Shown here one piece after another: positions 18,191 to 27,535 of a DNA stretch of 64,000 nucleotides. Each line of letters starts with the position of its first letter. Positions within the stretch are counted from its first letter, which is position 1. The stretch comes from Halochromatium glycolicum (lineage in GTDB: Bacteria; Pseudomonadota; Gammaproteobacteria; Chromatiales; Chromatiaceae). The stretch spans positions 1 through 64,000 of the forward strand of contig NZ_NRSJ01000016.1 in the NCBI RefSeq assembly GCF_016584085.1, written 5' to 3'. The translations under genes were made by a program, and so were the position numbers. The notes beneath the pieces were generated by a model. The model worked only from the letters and a program-made list of their open reading frames with translations. It did no database searches and was not told where the DNA came from.

Positions 18191-19039
18191 CTACGGCGGC
18201 CCCATGGATTCAATGGCCTCCAGATTGCCGCTGCGGCGTGCTAGGTCGGCGGCCGAGAGGCCCTCATTGTCCTGCAGTGTCGGGTCCGCGCCGTGCTCGA
18301 GGAGCGCGTTGACGATCTCGACATGACCCTGGCTTGCGGCCCACATCAGCGCTGTGTCGCCGAGCTCATCCCGTGCATCGACCTTTGCGCCGAGTGCGAG
18401 CAGGGTCTCAACGACCTGCTTCTGGCCCTGGTCGGCGGCAATGATCAGCGCTGTCGCGCCTTCCTCATCGCGGCCATCGATGTCAGCGCCGTGCTTTGCC
18501 AGCAGTTCGACCACCTCGGCGTGCCCCTTCGCTGCAGCCTGCATCAGCGCCGTGCGTCCATGCTTGTCAGCCGCCTTGGGGTCGGCACCACGGTAGAGGA
18601 GCTGCTCGACGATCTCGGTCAGGCCATAGCGGGCACTGATCATCAGGGCATCCCAGCCGGCGCGGGTGCGGTCATGGACGTGCGCGCCGCGCTCGATGAG
18701 CATCGCAGTAATGCCGTAGTGGCCATTCTCAGCGGCGAAGGTCAGCGCTGTGCAGCCGGCAACGGTGCGGGCATTGACATCGGCCCCGCGTGCGAGCAGC
18801 GCTGAAACCGTGTCGAGATTGCCGCCTTCCACTGCCGTCATCAGCGCCGTCTTGCCGAATTCACTGGCCGAGTTGATGTTTGCGCCTTGGTCGAGCAGCG
18901 CGTCGACGGTCTCGGTGTCACCAATCATCGCAGCGAGTCGCATCTCGCGGTCGAGCTCGGCGTCGCCGGCCATCACCGCTGCAGCGGTCGTCATCATCGC
19001 AGCGAACAAGGCCCGGCGAATCTTCGGGATGGTCACCAT
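18191..19039 (-). CDS. Periplasmic ankyrin-repeat protein
   Basis: A 282-residue protein with a signal peptide ([21 protein letters not shown]) and about seven ankyrin repeats covering the rest. Repeats are recognisable by G-x-TALM-x-A-A-x-x-G-H-x-x-x-V-x-x-LL-x-x-GAD, for example [20 protein letters not shown]. Such domains mediate protein contacts. It lies between the tetraheme cytochrome gene (upstream) and fccA (downstream), all on the minus strand, so I infer a scaffold or assembly role for sulfide oxidation. The start at 19039 has GGAGG upstream; the 79-residue longer frame would overlap the cytochrome gene and lacks support. Confidence 0.88.
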   Translation of the reverse strand: MVTIPKIRRALFAAMMTTAAAVMAGDAELDREMRLAAMIGDTETVDALLDQGANINSASEFGKTALMTAVEGGNLDTVSALLARGADVNARTVAGCTALTFAAENGHYGITAMLIERGAHVHDRTRAGWDALMISARYGLTEIVEQLLYRGADPKAADKHGRTALMQAAAKGHAEVVELLAKHGADIDGRDEEGATALIIAADQGQKQVVETLLALGAKVDARDELGDTALMWAASQGHVEIVNALLEHGADPTLQDNEGLSAADLARRSGNLEAIESMGPP

Positions 19040-19133
19040 CTCGGTCGTCCTCCGCTGTCGATCCGCGTCAGGCTGGATGGATGCCAGGGGACGCGGTACC
19101 TGGTGGCGATCCGTCGAGACCGAGGACTTGGAC

Positions 19134-19706
19134 TCACTCATCGTCCGGCTCATAGGGCTCATAGTGAACGAGACCCTTGTGGCAGTCGATGCAGGTCTTG
19201 CCCCGCTCCTCGGCACTGGCGTGACGGCTGCGCGCGGAGCGGCCTTGCTCGGAGAGGTCCATGTTCGAGAATTCATGGCAGCTGCGACATTCCCTTGAAT
19301 CGTTGCGCTCCATCCGCGCCCAGACCCGTGAGGCCATGTCCCAGCGGTGCGCTTCGAACTTCTCGGGCGTGTCGATCGTGCCGGCGATCTCGTGGTAGAC
19401 GTCCTTCATCGCGACGACCTTGGCGATCATCTTTGGGATGAAGGGTTTGGGTACATGACAGTCCGCGCAGGTGGCCTGGACGCCGGACTGGTTCTTGTAG
19501 TGCAGGCTCTCCTTGTACTCTTCATACGGGATCTGAAGCGAGTGGCAGGAGACGCAGAAATCCATCTCATTGGTGTAAGCGAGGCCCGTGGAAAAGAGCC
19601 CGGCGAACAGGATTCCTGCGATAAAGATGACGCTGACGAGCACGACTCCCAAGCGGCGACCGCGCTTTGGGGTTCTCGCCGCGCCTTGCCCATTCGGGGT
19701 CGGCAT
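19134..19706 (-). CDS. NapC/NirT-type tetraheme cytochrome c
   Basis: A 190-residue membrane-anchored cytochrome. One N-terminal helix (residues about 21-42) anchors it, followed by four CXXCH motifs: CVSCH (51-55), CADCH (80-84), CRSCH (140-144) and CIDCH (172-176). The family normally moves electrons between the quinone pool and periplasmic partners. Next to fccAB, it may deliver electrons from sulfide oxidation to the membrane quinones, or the reverse. The ATG at 19706 is favoured over a GTG at 19712 because GAGAGGG sits at proper spacing from the ATG. The ankyrin gene begins 94 bases downstream. Confidence 0.93.
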   Translation of the reverse strand: MPTPNGQGAARTPKRGRRLGVVLVSVIFIAGILFAGLFSTGLAYTNEMDFCVSCHSLQIPYEEYKESLHYKNQSGVQATCADCHVPKPFIPKMIAKVVAMKDVYHEIAGTIDTPEKFEAHRWDMASRVWARMERNDSRECRSCHEFSNMDLSEQGRSARSRHASAEERGKTCIDCHKGLVHYEPYEPDDE

Positions 19707-19970
19707 TGGCACCCTCTCGGCTTATGGTAATCATGGGTTCCGAGCATCGGCCGCGACTCGTGTCGACCCAGCTGTGCTCGTTCCCCTCGGGACGGGCCTG
19801 AGTCCAGACCCGTTCCGCTTATCGGTTGTTTTTCACGCCGCCGATACTACGGGATCGCAATGACAATTGCCAAGTCGGTGCAGTGTTACTTGACGGTTGC
19901 GCTAGGGTATCGCTGCCGGATGACGCGGCCCCGGCCGGGCGCGGTTGAAGGGGGCGTCTGTTCGGGGGGC

Positions 19971-20243
19971 TCAGCCTTGATCGCTCCGCTGCGATGTCCC
20001 GTTCCAGAGCCGCAGCGCGTTGCGCAGTCCGGCACGCTCGAACTGCGCGCGCGAGATCCCTTGCCGGCGGATCGCGTCGAGCAGGCGGTCGATCTGCCTT
20101 TCGGCGGTGAGCCAGTCGTCGGTGGCACCATCTGGCGTGAAGCCGCGCTGCTCGGCGAGGAAGTAGGCAGCGACTGCGATCATCTCGCTGCGCTCCTCGG
20201 GGCTCACGATCATCGGGACATGATCTTCTCTGGGAGCAATCAT
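19971..20243 (-). CDS. DUF2934 family small protein
   Basis: A 90-residue soluble protein. Residues about 15-55 match the DUF2934 pattern: ERSEMIAVAAYFLAEQRGF followed by DDWLTAERQI. The remainder is helical and charged. Function is unknown; the family is common in proteobacteria, often as stand-alone genes. It is divergent from the DUF2760/Hsp70 pair. The gene has an ATG start; the 264 bases between it and the cytochrome gene show nothing definite. Confidence 0.78.
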   Translation of the reverse strand: MIAPREDHVPMIVSPEERSEMIAVAAYFLAEQRGFTPDGATDDWLTAERQIDRLLDAIRRQGISRAQFERAGLRNALRLWNGTSQRSDQG

Positions 20244-20412
20244 CGGTTCTGTTCAAGGGAGCCCAAAACGACACCGGGATGGATAGCGAACCGATTATGC
20301 CAGCCTGGGGTGGCAGATCGGCGTGTCGCGGATGATGCGAATCAACCGGACGCGGTAACATGGAAGGCTGTGGCAGCACCATGCCCTATTGCCTGAGGAG
20401 AGGACCGTTCAG

Positions 20413-21117
20413 ATGACCGATGAGAAGCCGTCGCTGTTTGAGCGATTGCAGCCCCTGATGCAACGATTGCAGCCCCTGATGCAGGAGGCCAAGCGCCTTT
20501 CCATCCGAGGCTTGAAACTCGCGCGCCACTGGCTGGGGATCGCTGCGCGCGAGACCTGGATCGTACTGAAGAGGCTGCCGATCGCGTCGTACAGCTTCTT
20601 TTGGGCGATGGTGAGCCCTGAGTACGCGCAGCGCCTAACGGACCTCTATATCGACGGCGCATCGACCCTGACCAATAAGGCGTCGCGGCAACGGGCGGTG
20701 GAGGCCCCTCGGCCACCGCAGGCGGTGCTGCAGGAATCGGGGCCGGATTCGGCGTTGGTGCTGCTGTCGTTGCTGCAGAAGGAGGGCCGCTTCCTAGACT
20801 TCCTTCAGGAAGAGGTCTCAGGGTATTCGGACCATGAGGTCGGCGCTGCGGCGCGGGTCGTGCACGACGGCTGCCGCCGTGTCCTCGATGATCATCTCAG
20901 CATTGCGCCGGTGCGTGATGAGGCGGAGGGGAGTCAGGTGACGCTGCAGAAGGGCTTCGATCCCTCGGCCGAGCGCCCAACCGGTCATGTCATCGGCGAG
21001 CCTCCGTTCACCGGATCGCTCGTGCATCGGGGCTGGCGTGCGCTGGACGTCCGCCTGCCCCAGGTCGCGAGCAGTCGCGACGTTCGGATTCTCGCACCAG
21101 CGGAGGTAGAGCTGTGA
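20413..21117 (+). CDS. DUF2760 family protein
   Basis: A 234-residue protein. The N-terminal third is amphipathic, with a duplicated LQPLMQ segment. The DUF2760 core begins near residue 105 (ALVLLSLLQKEGRFLDFLQEEVSGYSDHEVGAAARVVHDGCRR, quoted in part: LLQKEGRFLDFLQEE) and continues through GSLVHRGWRALDVRLP near the C-terminus. Its stop overlaps the start of the Hsp70-like gene by four bases, so they are coupled. The family is nearly always found beside Hsp70-like genes. The ATG at 20413 has GAGAGG upstream; a TTG at 20389 is less likely. Confidence 0.85.
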   Translation: MTDEKPSLFERLQPLMQRLQPLMQEAKRLSIRGLKLARHWLGIAARETWIVLKRLPIASYSFFWAMVSPEYAQRLTDLYIDGASTLTNKASRQRAVEAPRPPQAVLQESGPDSALVLLSLLQKEGRFLDFLQEEVSGYSDHEVGAAARVVHDGCRRVLDDHLSIAPVRDEAEGSQVTLQKGFDPSAERPTGHVIGEPPFTGSLVHRGWRALDVRLPQVASSRDVRILAPAEVEL

Positions 21118-22982
21118 GCGCTGCGCGTTATGCCATCGGGATCGATCTGGGGACCACCCATTCGGCCTTGTCCTATGTCGAGATCGCAAAATGCGAAGGC
21201 GAGGAGGTCGACCAACGCATCCTGGCGATCCCGCAGCTGACCGCCGCAGGCTCGGTCGAGGAGCGGCCGCTGCTGCCGTCGTTCATCTACCTGCCGCACC
21301 CGGATGAGCACACACCGGGCGATCTAACCCTGCCTTGGGGCGGTGATCCGAACCGGGTCATCGGCGAACATGCGCGGCGTCAGGGCGTGACCACGCCGAT
21401 CCGCCTGGTCGCCAGCGCCAAGAGCTGGCTCTGCCATCCGGATGTGGATCGCAAGGCCGCGATCCTTCCGCCCGAGGTGCCGAGCGACGTCCAGCAGCTC
21501 TCGCCATTCGAGGCCAGTGTGCTCTATCTGAGTCACCTGCGCGAGGCCTGGAACGGTGCCCATCCCTATGATCCGCTCGACGGGCAGGATGTCACCGTCA
21601 CGGTGCCGGCCTCATTCGATCCGGCCGCGCGCGAACTGACGGCCGAGGCCGCGAAGGCGGTCGGCATCGACAACCTGGTGCTTCTGGAGGAGCCGCAGGC
21701 GGCGCTCTACAGTTGGGTCAACGACAGCGTCGGACGCTGGCGCCATGATGTGAAGGTGGGCGACATCATCCTGGTGGTCGATGTCGGCGGCGGCACCAGT
21801 GACTTCTCGCTGATCGCGGTGACCGAGCAGGACGGCGCGCTGGAGCTGACTCGGGTTGCGGTCGGCGAGCACATCCTGCTCGGCGGCGACAACATGGACC
21901 TGACCCTGGCCCATGTCGTCAAGCAGAAGCTCAAGAAGAACGGTGTCGAGCTCGACCGCTGGCAGCTGCAGGCGCTCACCCACGGCTGCCGCCAGGCCAA
22001 GGAGGCGCTTCTGGCCGATGCCGAGCGCGAGGCCTATCCGATCGTGGTCCCGAGCCGCGGCGCCAAGCTGATCGGTGGCTCGATCCGCACCGAGCTCACC
22101 CGCGATGAGGTGACCGATACCCTTATCGAGGGCTTCTTCCCCGAGGTCTCGGTCGACGAGCGCCCGGCCCAGCGCGCCCGCGGCGCCCTGACCAAGGTGG
22201 GGCTGCCCTTCGCGCAGGACCCAGCCGTGACCCGCCATCTGGCGGCCTTCCTCGGCAAGCAGGCTGGTGCGACCGAGGATCTCGAGGGCTTTGTCGAGCA
22301 TGCGCACTGGGCGAGCTTCCTGCACCCGACCGCGGTGCTGTTCAACGGCGGCGTCTTCAATGCCGAGGTGCTGCGCGACCGGGTGCTGCACGTGCTGAAC
22401 CAATGGCTCGCGGCCGAGGACGCGCCGGCGGCGCGGTTGCTTGAGGCACATGACATGGACCTGGCCGTCGCGCGGGGTGCGGCGTTCTATTCGTATGCCC
22501 GCAATCACGGCGGTGTGCGCATCCGCGGCGGCACCTCGCACTCCTACTATGTCGGCATCGAGCGCAGCATGCCCGCGATCCCGGGCATGGAGCCGGAGCT
22601 GCATGCCCTCTGCGTCGTTCCATTCGGGCTCGAGGAGGGCAGCGAGCCGGTGATGCCGCCGCAGGAGTTCGGGCTCGTGGTCGGCGAGCCGGTACGCTTC
22701 CGTTTCTTCGGCTCCAGCGTTCGGCGCGAGGATCAGGTCGGCGATCTGCTCGAGGAATGGTCCGAGGACGAGCTCGAGGAGCTCGAAGAGATCCAGACCA
22801 GCCTGCCGGCGGACAAGCTCAAGCGTAGCGAGGTCGTCCCGGTGCGCCTGCAGGCGGCGGTGTCGGAGGTCGGCACCTTGGAGCTGACCGCGATCCCGAC
22901 CCAGGGCAAGGCGGTCGGGGAGACCAGCGATTGGAAGGTGTCGTTCAATACGCGCGGCGGCAGTAACGCCGACGCCGAGTGA
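21114..22982 (+). CDS. Hsp70 family protein (DnaK-like, paired with DUF2760)
   Basis: A 622-residue Hsp70-superfamily ATPase. The phosphate-1 motif is IGIDLGTTHSAL (residues 8-19), phosphate-2 is VVDVGGGTSDFSL (near 222-234), and the nucleotide-binding domain ends with an ALFNGGVFN-type adenosine motif (TAVLFNGGVF). The C-terminal part, about 140 residues, is shorter than the DnaK substrate-binding domain and ends in an acidic-helix region (LLEEWSEDELEELEE). It is therefore a divergent chaperone, not DnaK. The GTG start overlaps the DUF2760 stop. Confidence 0.9.
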   Translation: MSAARYAIGIDLGTTHSALSYVEIAKCEGEEVDQRILAIPQLTAAGSVEERPLLPSFIYLPHPDEHTPGDLTLPWGGDPNRVIGEHARRQGVTTPIRLVASAKSWLCHPDVDRKAAILPPEVPSDVQQLSPFEASVLYLSHLREAWNGAHPYDPLDGQDVTVTVPASFDPAARELTAEAAKAVGIDNLVLLEEPQAALYSWVNDSVGRWRHDVKVGDIILVVDVGGGTSDFSLIAVTEQDGALELTRVAVGEHILLGGDNMDLTLAHVVKQKLKKNGVELDRWQLQALTHGCRQAKEALLADAEREAYPIVVPSRGAKLIGGSIRTELTRDEVTDTLIEGFFPEVSVDERPAQRARGALTKVGLPFAQDPAVTRHLAAFLGKQAGATEDLEGFVEHAHWASFLHPTAVLFNGGVFNAEVLRDRVLHVLNQWLAAEDAPAARLLEAHDMDLAVARGAAFYSYARNHGGVRIRGGTSHSYYVGIERSMPAIPGMEPELHALCVVPFGLEEGSEPVMPPQEFGLVVGEPVRFRFFGSSVRREDQVGDLLEEWSEDELEELEEIQTSLPADKLKRSEVVPVRLQAAVSEVGTLELTAIPTQGKAVGETSDWKVSFNTRGGSNADAE

Positions 22983-23150
22983 GGCGATTGCCTCAGCACG
23001 CCCAAGGCCCGCGAGTTGCGTCTCAGCAGACGGCGTAGGCGCTTGTCTGTCAATAACTTGAACACGATTTGCCAGCCGGTCGGGTCGTTTTGCTCGCTCG
23101 CGAGCGATGCCTGATTCAGTTTCTTCGCGGACAACCCCTAAGGAGTTTTG

Positions 23151-24071
23151 ATGACGCTATCCGTCGGTTTCATTGGTCTCGGTATCATGGGGCGGCCGAT
23201 GGCACTCAATCTGCGGCGGGCCGGTCATGCGTTGGCGGTCTGGGCGCGGCGTCCGGAGGCGACGGCGGCATTGACCGAGGCCGGGGCCGAGGTCTGCGCC
23301 TCGCCGGCCGCGGTGGCCGCCCGCAGCGAGGTCTGCTTCACGATGGTCGCGGATACCGAGGACGTCGAGCAGGTGCTCCTCGGCACTGGGGACTCGGGGA
23401 TGGAGCCGGTCATCGCCGGTGCCCAGCCGGGCAGTGTCGTGGTCGACATGAGCACGATCGCGCCGTCGGCCGCAAGGCGCATCGCCGAGCGCCTCGCCTC
23501 CGCCGGGATCGAGATGCTCGATGCGCCGGTCTCGGGCGGCGAGCAGGGCGCGATCGACGGCACCCTGTCGATCATGGTCGGCGGTCCGGCTTCGACCTTC
23601 GCGCGGGTGCAGCCGCTGTTCGAGCGGATGGGCCGCCACATCGTCCATGTCGGCGACCAGGGCGCCGGCCAGGTCTGCAAGGCCTGCAATCAGGTGCTCG
23701 TCGGCCACACCATCGCCGGGGTCGCCGAGGCGTTGCTCTTGGCCGAGGCCTCGGGGGTGGACGGGGCCAAGGTGCGTGAGGCGCTGCTCGGCGGTTTTGC
23801 CAACAGCCGCATCCTCGAGGTCCATGGAAAACGGATGCTGGACGGCGATTTCGCCCCCGGCTTCAAGGCCAGGCTGCATCAGAAGGACCTGCGCATCGTG
23901 CTCGAGGCGGCCAACGAGCTCGGCCTGGCGCTGCCGGGAGCGGCGCAGGTGCAGCAGGGGCTGAACGCGCTGGTCGGCCAGGGCGATGGCGAGCTCGATT
24001 CGGCCGCCCTGTATCAGGTGCTGAAGCGGCTGAACGGCGGCGACTCGACACATCCCGACCGTGATCCCTGA
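23151..24071 (+). CDS. 2-hydroxy-3-oxopropionate reductase-like (GarR/3-HIBDH family)
   Basis: A 306-residue NAD(P)-dependent beta-hydroxyacid dehydrogenase. The Rossmann loop is GFIGLGIMGRPMALNL (residues 5-20), the substrate-binding signature is DAPVSGGEQGA near 124-134, and the catalytic Lys lies in GAGQVCKACNQVLVG near 172-186. Closest in character to tartronate semialdehyde reductase (GarR/GlxR), which would connect glyoxylate carboligase products to glycerate. No glyoxylate pathway partners are adjacent, so the substrate is inferred only. AAGGAG lies five bases upstream of the ATG. Confidence 0.85.
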   Translation: MTLSVGFIGLGIMGRPMALNLRRAGHALAVWARRPEATAALTEAGAEVCASPAAVAARSEVCFTMVADTEDVEQVLLGTGDSGMEPVIAGAQPGSVVVDMSTIAPSAARRIAERLASAGIEMLDAPVSGGEQGAIDGTLSIMVGGPASTFARVQPLFERMGRHIVHVGDQGAGQVCKACNQVLVGHTIAGVAEALLLAEASGVDGAKVREALLGGFANSRILEVHGKRMLDGDFAPGFKARLHQKDLRIVLEAANELGLALPGAAQVQQGLNALVGQGDGELDSAALYQVLKRLNGGDSTHPDRDP

Positions 24072-24128
24072 TCGTTTTACTGGTGGTCTACACTTCATTG
24101 GGTAAGAGGGGAAATGCGGTAACGGGAC

Positions 24129-24509
24129 ATGACGCAACGACAATCCAGTGATGACGCCGAGCGTGTCGATGCGGCCTTCAATCGGGTGCTGAAGGCGGAG
24201 GCCGAGGCGCAGCGCGCGTTGGAGGATTGTCGCAAGCGGGCCGCCGAGCAGATTGCAGCGGCGGAACAGGAGGCGCGGGCGATCCAGAGTCGGGCGGAAC
24301 GGCGTATCGCAGCGGCCCATCGGATCGCCGATCAGGGGATCGAACGCGCGCTCGATTCGCTGGCGCAGCATGCGAGCGCGCGCCCTGAGCCGGACATGCC
24401 GCCGCGCGCCCGGATCGATGCGCTCGTCGCAGCGCTCGCCGCCGAGCTCACGGACGGGGACCCGGACGGGAACCTGGACGCTCACCCGGATGGGAACTGG
24501 GGCGAGTAG
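24129..24509 (+). CDS. V-type ATPase peripheral-stalk subunit (G/H-like)
   Basis: A 126-residue protein that is largely one long charged helix, residues about 8-80 (AEAEAQRALEDCRKRAAEQIAAAEQEARAIQ, quoted in part), typical of the peripheral-stalk subunit that pairs with subunit E. The C-terminal 25 residues are Asp/Gly/Asn-rich (DGDPDGNLDAHPDGN). It is the first gene of the ATPase operon, with four bases to the next start. The assignment rests on position and coiled coil. Confidence 0.7.
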   Translation: MTQRQSSDDAERVDAAFNRVLKAEAEAQRALEDCRKRAAEQIAAAEQEARAIQSRAERRIAAAHRIADQGIERALDSLAQHASARPEPDMPPRARIDALVAALAAELTDGDPDGNLDAHPDGNWGE

Positions 24510-24513
24510 CGCG

Positions 24514-25344
24514 ATGAGACTCGCCTCCCGGCAGCGGCGGTTCGCATTCGCGCAGGCGCGTATCCAGGCTCGCTATGGCGAGCTACCGGATGCGGCCGAC
24601 TGGCGCCGGCTCGCCGGTACGCGCGGGTTCGGTGCTTGGCTCGAGGAGGCGCGCAACGGCCCGTTCCGGGACTGGATCAAGGGGCTTTCAGCCGCGAGCC
24701 GGGCGCAGGAGATCGAAGCGGTGCTGCGCAATCGGCTGCTCTTGGAGATCGAGGCGGTCGCCGACTTCGTGCCCGCTCCCTGGGCAGATGCGGTGCGCTG
24801 GACCGGATGGCTGCCGTTGCTGGGATTGCTGGAGCACCTGCGTGCTGGCTGTCCCGCGCCAGCCTGGGCCTTGACGCTTGCGCCGATGCAGTCGCTGCTC
24901 GATGACGCGGGCACGCTGCTGCCCGATCGGGTCCAGCGCTCGGAGCTCGCTCCGCTGTTGGAGACCGATGCAGAGGGCTCGTTGGGCCAGCACTGGATCG
25001 CCACCTGGCGGCAACGCTGGCCAGCGACGACTGCGGCGGTACGCGCCGACCGAGCCGCGGTCGAGCAGCGTGTCCAGGGCCATCTGAGCCGCTTTCGTCA
25101 CAGCACGACGGAGGCGGCCTGGAACGCCCGGCAGCAACTGCGCGAGCAGCTGCGGCTCGACTTTCACGGCCTTGGTCTGTCTCCGGTGGCGCCGTTCGTC
25201 TACCTCCTGTTGTTGGCGCTCGACCTGGAACGGGTCCGCGGCGCCTTGCTTGACCGGGCGCTCTTCGTCGAGCCTGCTTCTGCGCCTACTGCGCCTACTG
25301 CGCCTACTGCGCCTACTGCCCCTGCTGCGCTGGAGGCGGCCTGA
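24514..25344 (+). CDS. V-type ATPase subunit C (V0 subunit d / AC39-like)
   Basis: A 276-residue protein matching the AC39/subunit d family: FAFAQARIQARYGELP at the N-terminus and ARNGPFRDWIKGL; the C-terminal region has APFVYLLLLALDLERVRGAL, close to the family YLxxKExExxNLR end. This subunit connects the rotor to the membrane ring. The extreme C-terminus has an extra APTAPTAPTAPTAP tail encoded by a 9-bp tandem repeat at about 25288-25320. The stop shares one base with the subunit I start. Confidence 0.75.
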   Translation: MRLASRQRRFAFAQARIQARYGELPDAADWRRLAGTRGFGAWLEEARNGPFRDWIKGLSAASRAQEIEAVLRNRLLLEIEAVADFVPAPWADAVRWTGWLPLLGLLEHLRAGCPAPAWALTLAPMQSLLDDAGTLLPDRVQRSELAPLLETDAEGSLGQHWIATWRQRWPATTAAVRADRAAVEQRVQGHLSRFRHSTTEAAWNARQQLREQLRLDFHGLGLSPVAPFVYLLLLALDLERVRGALLDRALFVEPASAPTAPTAPTAPTAPAALEAA

Positions 25345-27173
25345 TGCTGCGGCCGGTCGCCACGCGCTGGTTCGAGGTGCTGTGTCCGCGCCGCGAGGCG
25401 GTGCGGACGCTCGCCGAGCTGGCACGGACCGGCGCGGTCGAGCTGGAGCTGCGGCGGCCGGAGGCGGGCGAGCGGCTGCTGGCGGAGATCACCTCTGGCC
25501 TGGATCGCTACCAGGGCCTGGCGCGACGCTATCAGCGCTATTGGCAGCGCGGCCGGCTGCGTCACGGCCCCTTGCTGGAGGCCCCGGCGCAGGTGATGGA
25601 ACGGGCGCTGGCACGCATCGCGGCCTGGCGTCGCGAGGCCGATCCGCTGATCGATCAGCTCCAAGCCAGTGAAGAGGAGCTGACCGGTCTGCGCTGGCTC
25701 GCGCAGATCATCGAGCAGTTGCGCACCAGCACCCTCGACTTTGCGGGCTTGACCGCGGCCGGGCCGTTCCTCGGCAGCTTCTGCACGATCCTGCCGAAGC
25801 ACACCCGGCTCGATCTGCCGCTGCCGATGTTGGCGCGCAGCGTGCCCTGGCATCAGGAGGATTGCTGGGTCCTGCTCGGGCCTCGACGGCGTCTCGAGGG
25901 CGCGATGGCACAGGTCAAGGCGCAGCATGGGCGCATCCTGATCCGCCCGGATTGGCTCAAGGGCGATGCAGCGACCGCATTGACCCTGATCCAAGCCCGT
26001 CGCGCCGAGCTCTCGGAGCGCATCGTCGAGCATGATGCAGCGCTCGATACGCTGTTCGACGCGTATGCGCTGGGCGACTGCCTCGGCGACCTGCTGTGGC
26101 TGGACTGGTTCAGCCGCCAGGTCGGTGGGCTCGAGCCCGCCAGTGCAAACCTCTCCTGGATCACCGGCTGGACCGACGATCTCGACGGGCAGCGGATCAG
26201 CGCGGCCCTGGATCAGGCCGGAACCCGGGCGCTGCTGCGTCTCACGCGGCCGCCGCCGGGTGCAAGGCCGCCGCAGATCCTGCGCAATCCGGGCTGGCTG
26301 CAACCGTTCGAGCTGTTCGCCCGGGCACTCGGCGTGCCGGGTGCGGACGAGGCCGATCCGACGCCGCTCTTGGCGCTGGTGGTGCCGCTGCTGTTCGGCT
26401 ACATGTTCGGCGATGTCGGCCAGGGACTGGTGCTGATGGGCCTCGGGCTCTGGCTGATGCGCCGCCACCTGCTCGCGCGCCTGCTCGTGCTCTGCGGCGC
26501 CTCGGCGACCGTCTTCGGCCTGTTGTTCGGCAGCCTGTTCGGCATCGAGGGGCTGATCCCGGCGCTCTGGCTGCATCCGCTCGCGCATCCGCTGACCGTG
26601 CTCCTGGTGCCGCTGGTGTTCGCGGTGGGGCTGTTGTCGGTCGGTCAGCTGCTCGCCGGCTTCGGGGCGCTGCAGGCGGGGCGCCTGGGCCAGTGGCTCG
26701 CGGTCGATGCCGGCCTGCTGCTGCTCTATCTGGGCCTGGCCGGGATGCTCGCCTGGCCGGAGGCGGGGCTGGGCTGGATCGCGCTGCTCGGGCTGGGCTG
26801 GTACCTCGGCGGTGCCTATTGGCTGGCCCAGCGGCTGCTCGGGGCGCTGGCGGCGGTCGGGCATCTGGCCGAGAGCGCGCTGCAACTGCTCACCAATACC
26901 CTGTCGTTCGCGCGCGTCGGCGCCTTCGCGCTGGCCCACGCGGCCTTGTCGGTGGCCGTGGTCACCATGGCCGAGGCCGCGCCCGGCTGGGCCGCGCTGC
27001 TGATCCTGCTGCTCGGCAACCTGGTCATCGTTTTGCTCGAAGGGCTGGTGGTCTCGATCCAGACCACGCGGCTGGTGCTGTTCGAGTTCTTCAATCGCTT
27101 TCTTCAGGGCACGGGGCGCGTCTTCCGGCCGCTGCCGGCGCCGCCAGCCCTGGTATCCGGAGGTGCCTCATGA
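25344..27173 (+). CDS. V-type ATPase subunit I (a-subunit)
   Basis: A 609-residue stator subunit: an N-terminal cytoplasmic domain (residues 1-about 335) and a membrane half with seven or eight helices. Diagnostic segments are LLFGYMFGDVGQGLVLMGLG near residues 350-370 and LTNTLSFARVGAFALAHAAL near 515-535; the Arg in SFARVGAF is the essential channel arginine. The distal PVxxGG-like motif is weak. It overlaps subunit K by four bases. Confidence 0.92.
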   Translation: MLRPVATRWFEVLCPRREAVRTLAELARTGAVELELRRPEAGERLLAEITSGLDRYQGLARRYQRYWQRGRLRHGPLLEAPAQVMERALARIAAWRREADPLIDQLQASEEELTGLRWLAQIIEQLRTSTLDFAGLTAAGPFLGSFCTILPKHTRLDLPLPMLARSVPWHQEDCWVLLGPRRRLEGAMAQVKAQHGRILIRPDWLKGDAATALTLIQARRAELSERIVEHDAALDTLFDAYALGDCLGDLLWLDWFSRQVGGLEPASANLSWITGWTDDLDGQRISAALDQAGTRALLRLTRPPPGARPPQILRNPGWLQPFELFARALGVPGADEADPTPLLALVVPLLFGYMFGDVGQGLVLMGLGLWLMRRHLLARLLVLCGASATVFGLLFGSLFGIEGLIPALWLHPLAHPLTVLLVPLVFAVGLLSVGQLLAGFGALQAGRLGQWLAVDAGLLLLYLGLAGMLAWPEAGLGWIALLGLGWYLGGAYWLAQRLLGALAAVGHLAESALQLLTNTLSFARVGAFALAHAALSVAVVTMAEAAPGWAALLILLLGNLVIVLLEGLVVSIQTTRLVLFEFFNRFLQGTGRVFRPLPAPPALVSGGAS

Positions 27174-27526
27174 ACAAGTCCGTTCTCGTCGCGGCAAGCC
27201 TTTTCGTCAGCGCCCTGCTGGTGGCCGGGCTGGCAAGTGTGATCCTCTGGCAGCCGCACGCCTTCGCCGAGACCGAGATGGTCGCGGTCACCGAGCGCAT
27301 CATCGATCCCAGTGTGCAGAAATGGGGCTTCTTTGCAGCGGCGCTCGCGACTACGATCGGCGCCTTGGGCGCGGCCTATGCGGTGGCGACGGTCGGCGCC
27401 GCATCGGTCGGGGCCTTGGCCGAGAAGCCGGAGATCTTCGGCCGGGTCGTGATCCTGGTCGGTCTGGCCGAGGGGGTGGCCATCTACGGCCTCATCATCT
27501 CGGTGCTGATCCTGAACAAACTCTGA
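27170..27526 (+). CDS. V-type ATPase proteolipid subunit K (c-ring)
   Basis: A 118-residue protein with an N-terminal helix (possible signal/insertion helix, residues 4-26) and then a single c-type helical hairpin: KWGFFAAALATTIGALGAAYAV and RVVILVGLAEGVAIYGLIIS. The ion-binding Glu is in GLAEGVAIYG. Glu is followed by Gly rather than Ser/Thr, and I see no polar Gln/Thr set typical of Na+ rings, so proton coupling seems more likely but is unproven. Its ATG overlaps the subunit I stop (ATGA). Confidence 0.92.
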   Translation: MNKSVLVAASLFVSALLVAGLASVILWQPHAFAETEMVAVTERIIDPSVQKWGFFAAALATTIGALGAAYAVATVGAASVGALAEKPEIFGRVVILVGLAEGVAIYGLIISVLILNKL

Positions 27527-27535
27527 GCCGGACGC

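Noticed and set aside
21114-22982. DnaK itself
   Set aside because: The C-terminal substrate-binding part is too short and divergent, there is no dnaJ or grpE nearby, and it is coupled with DUF2760.
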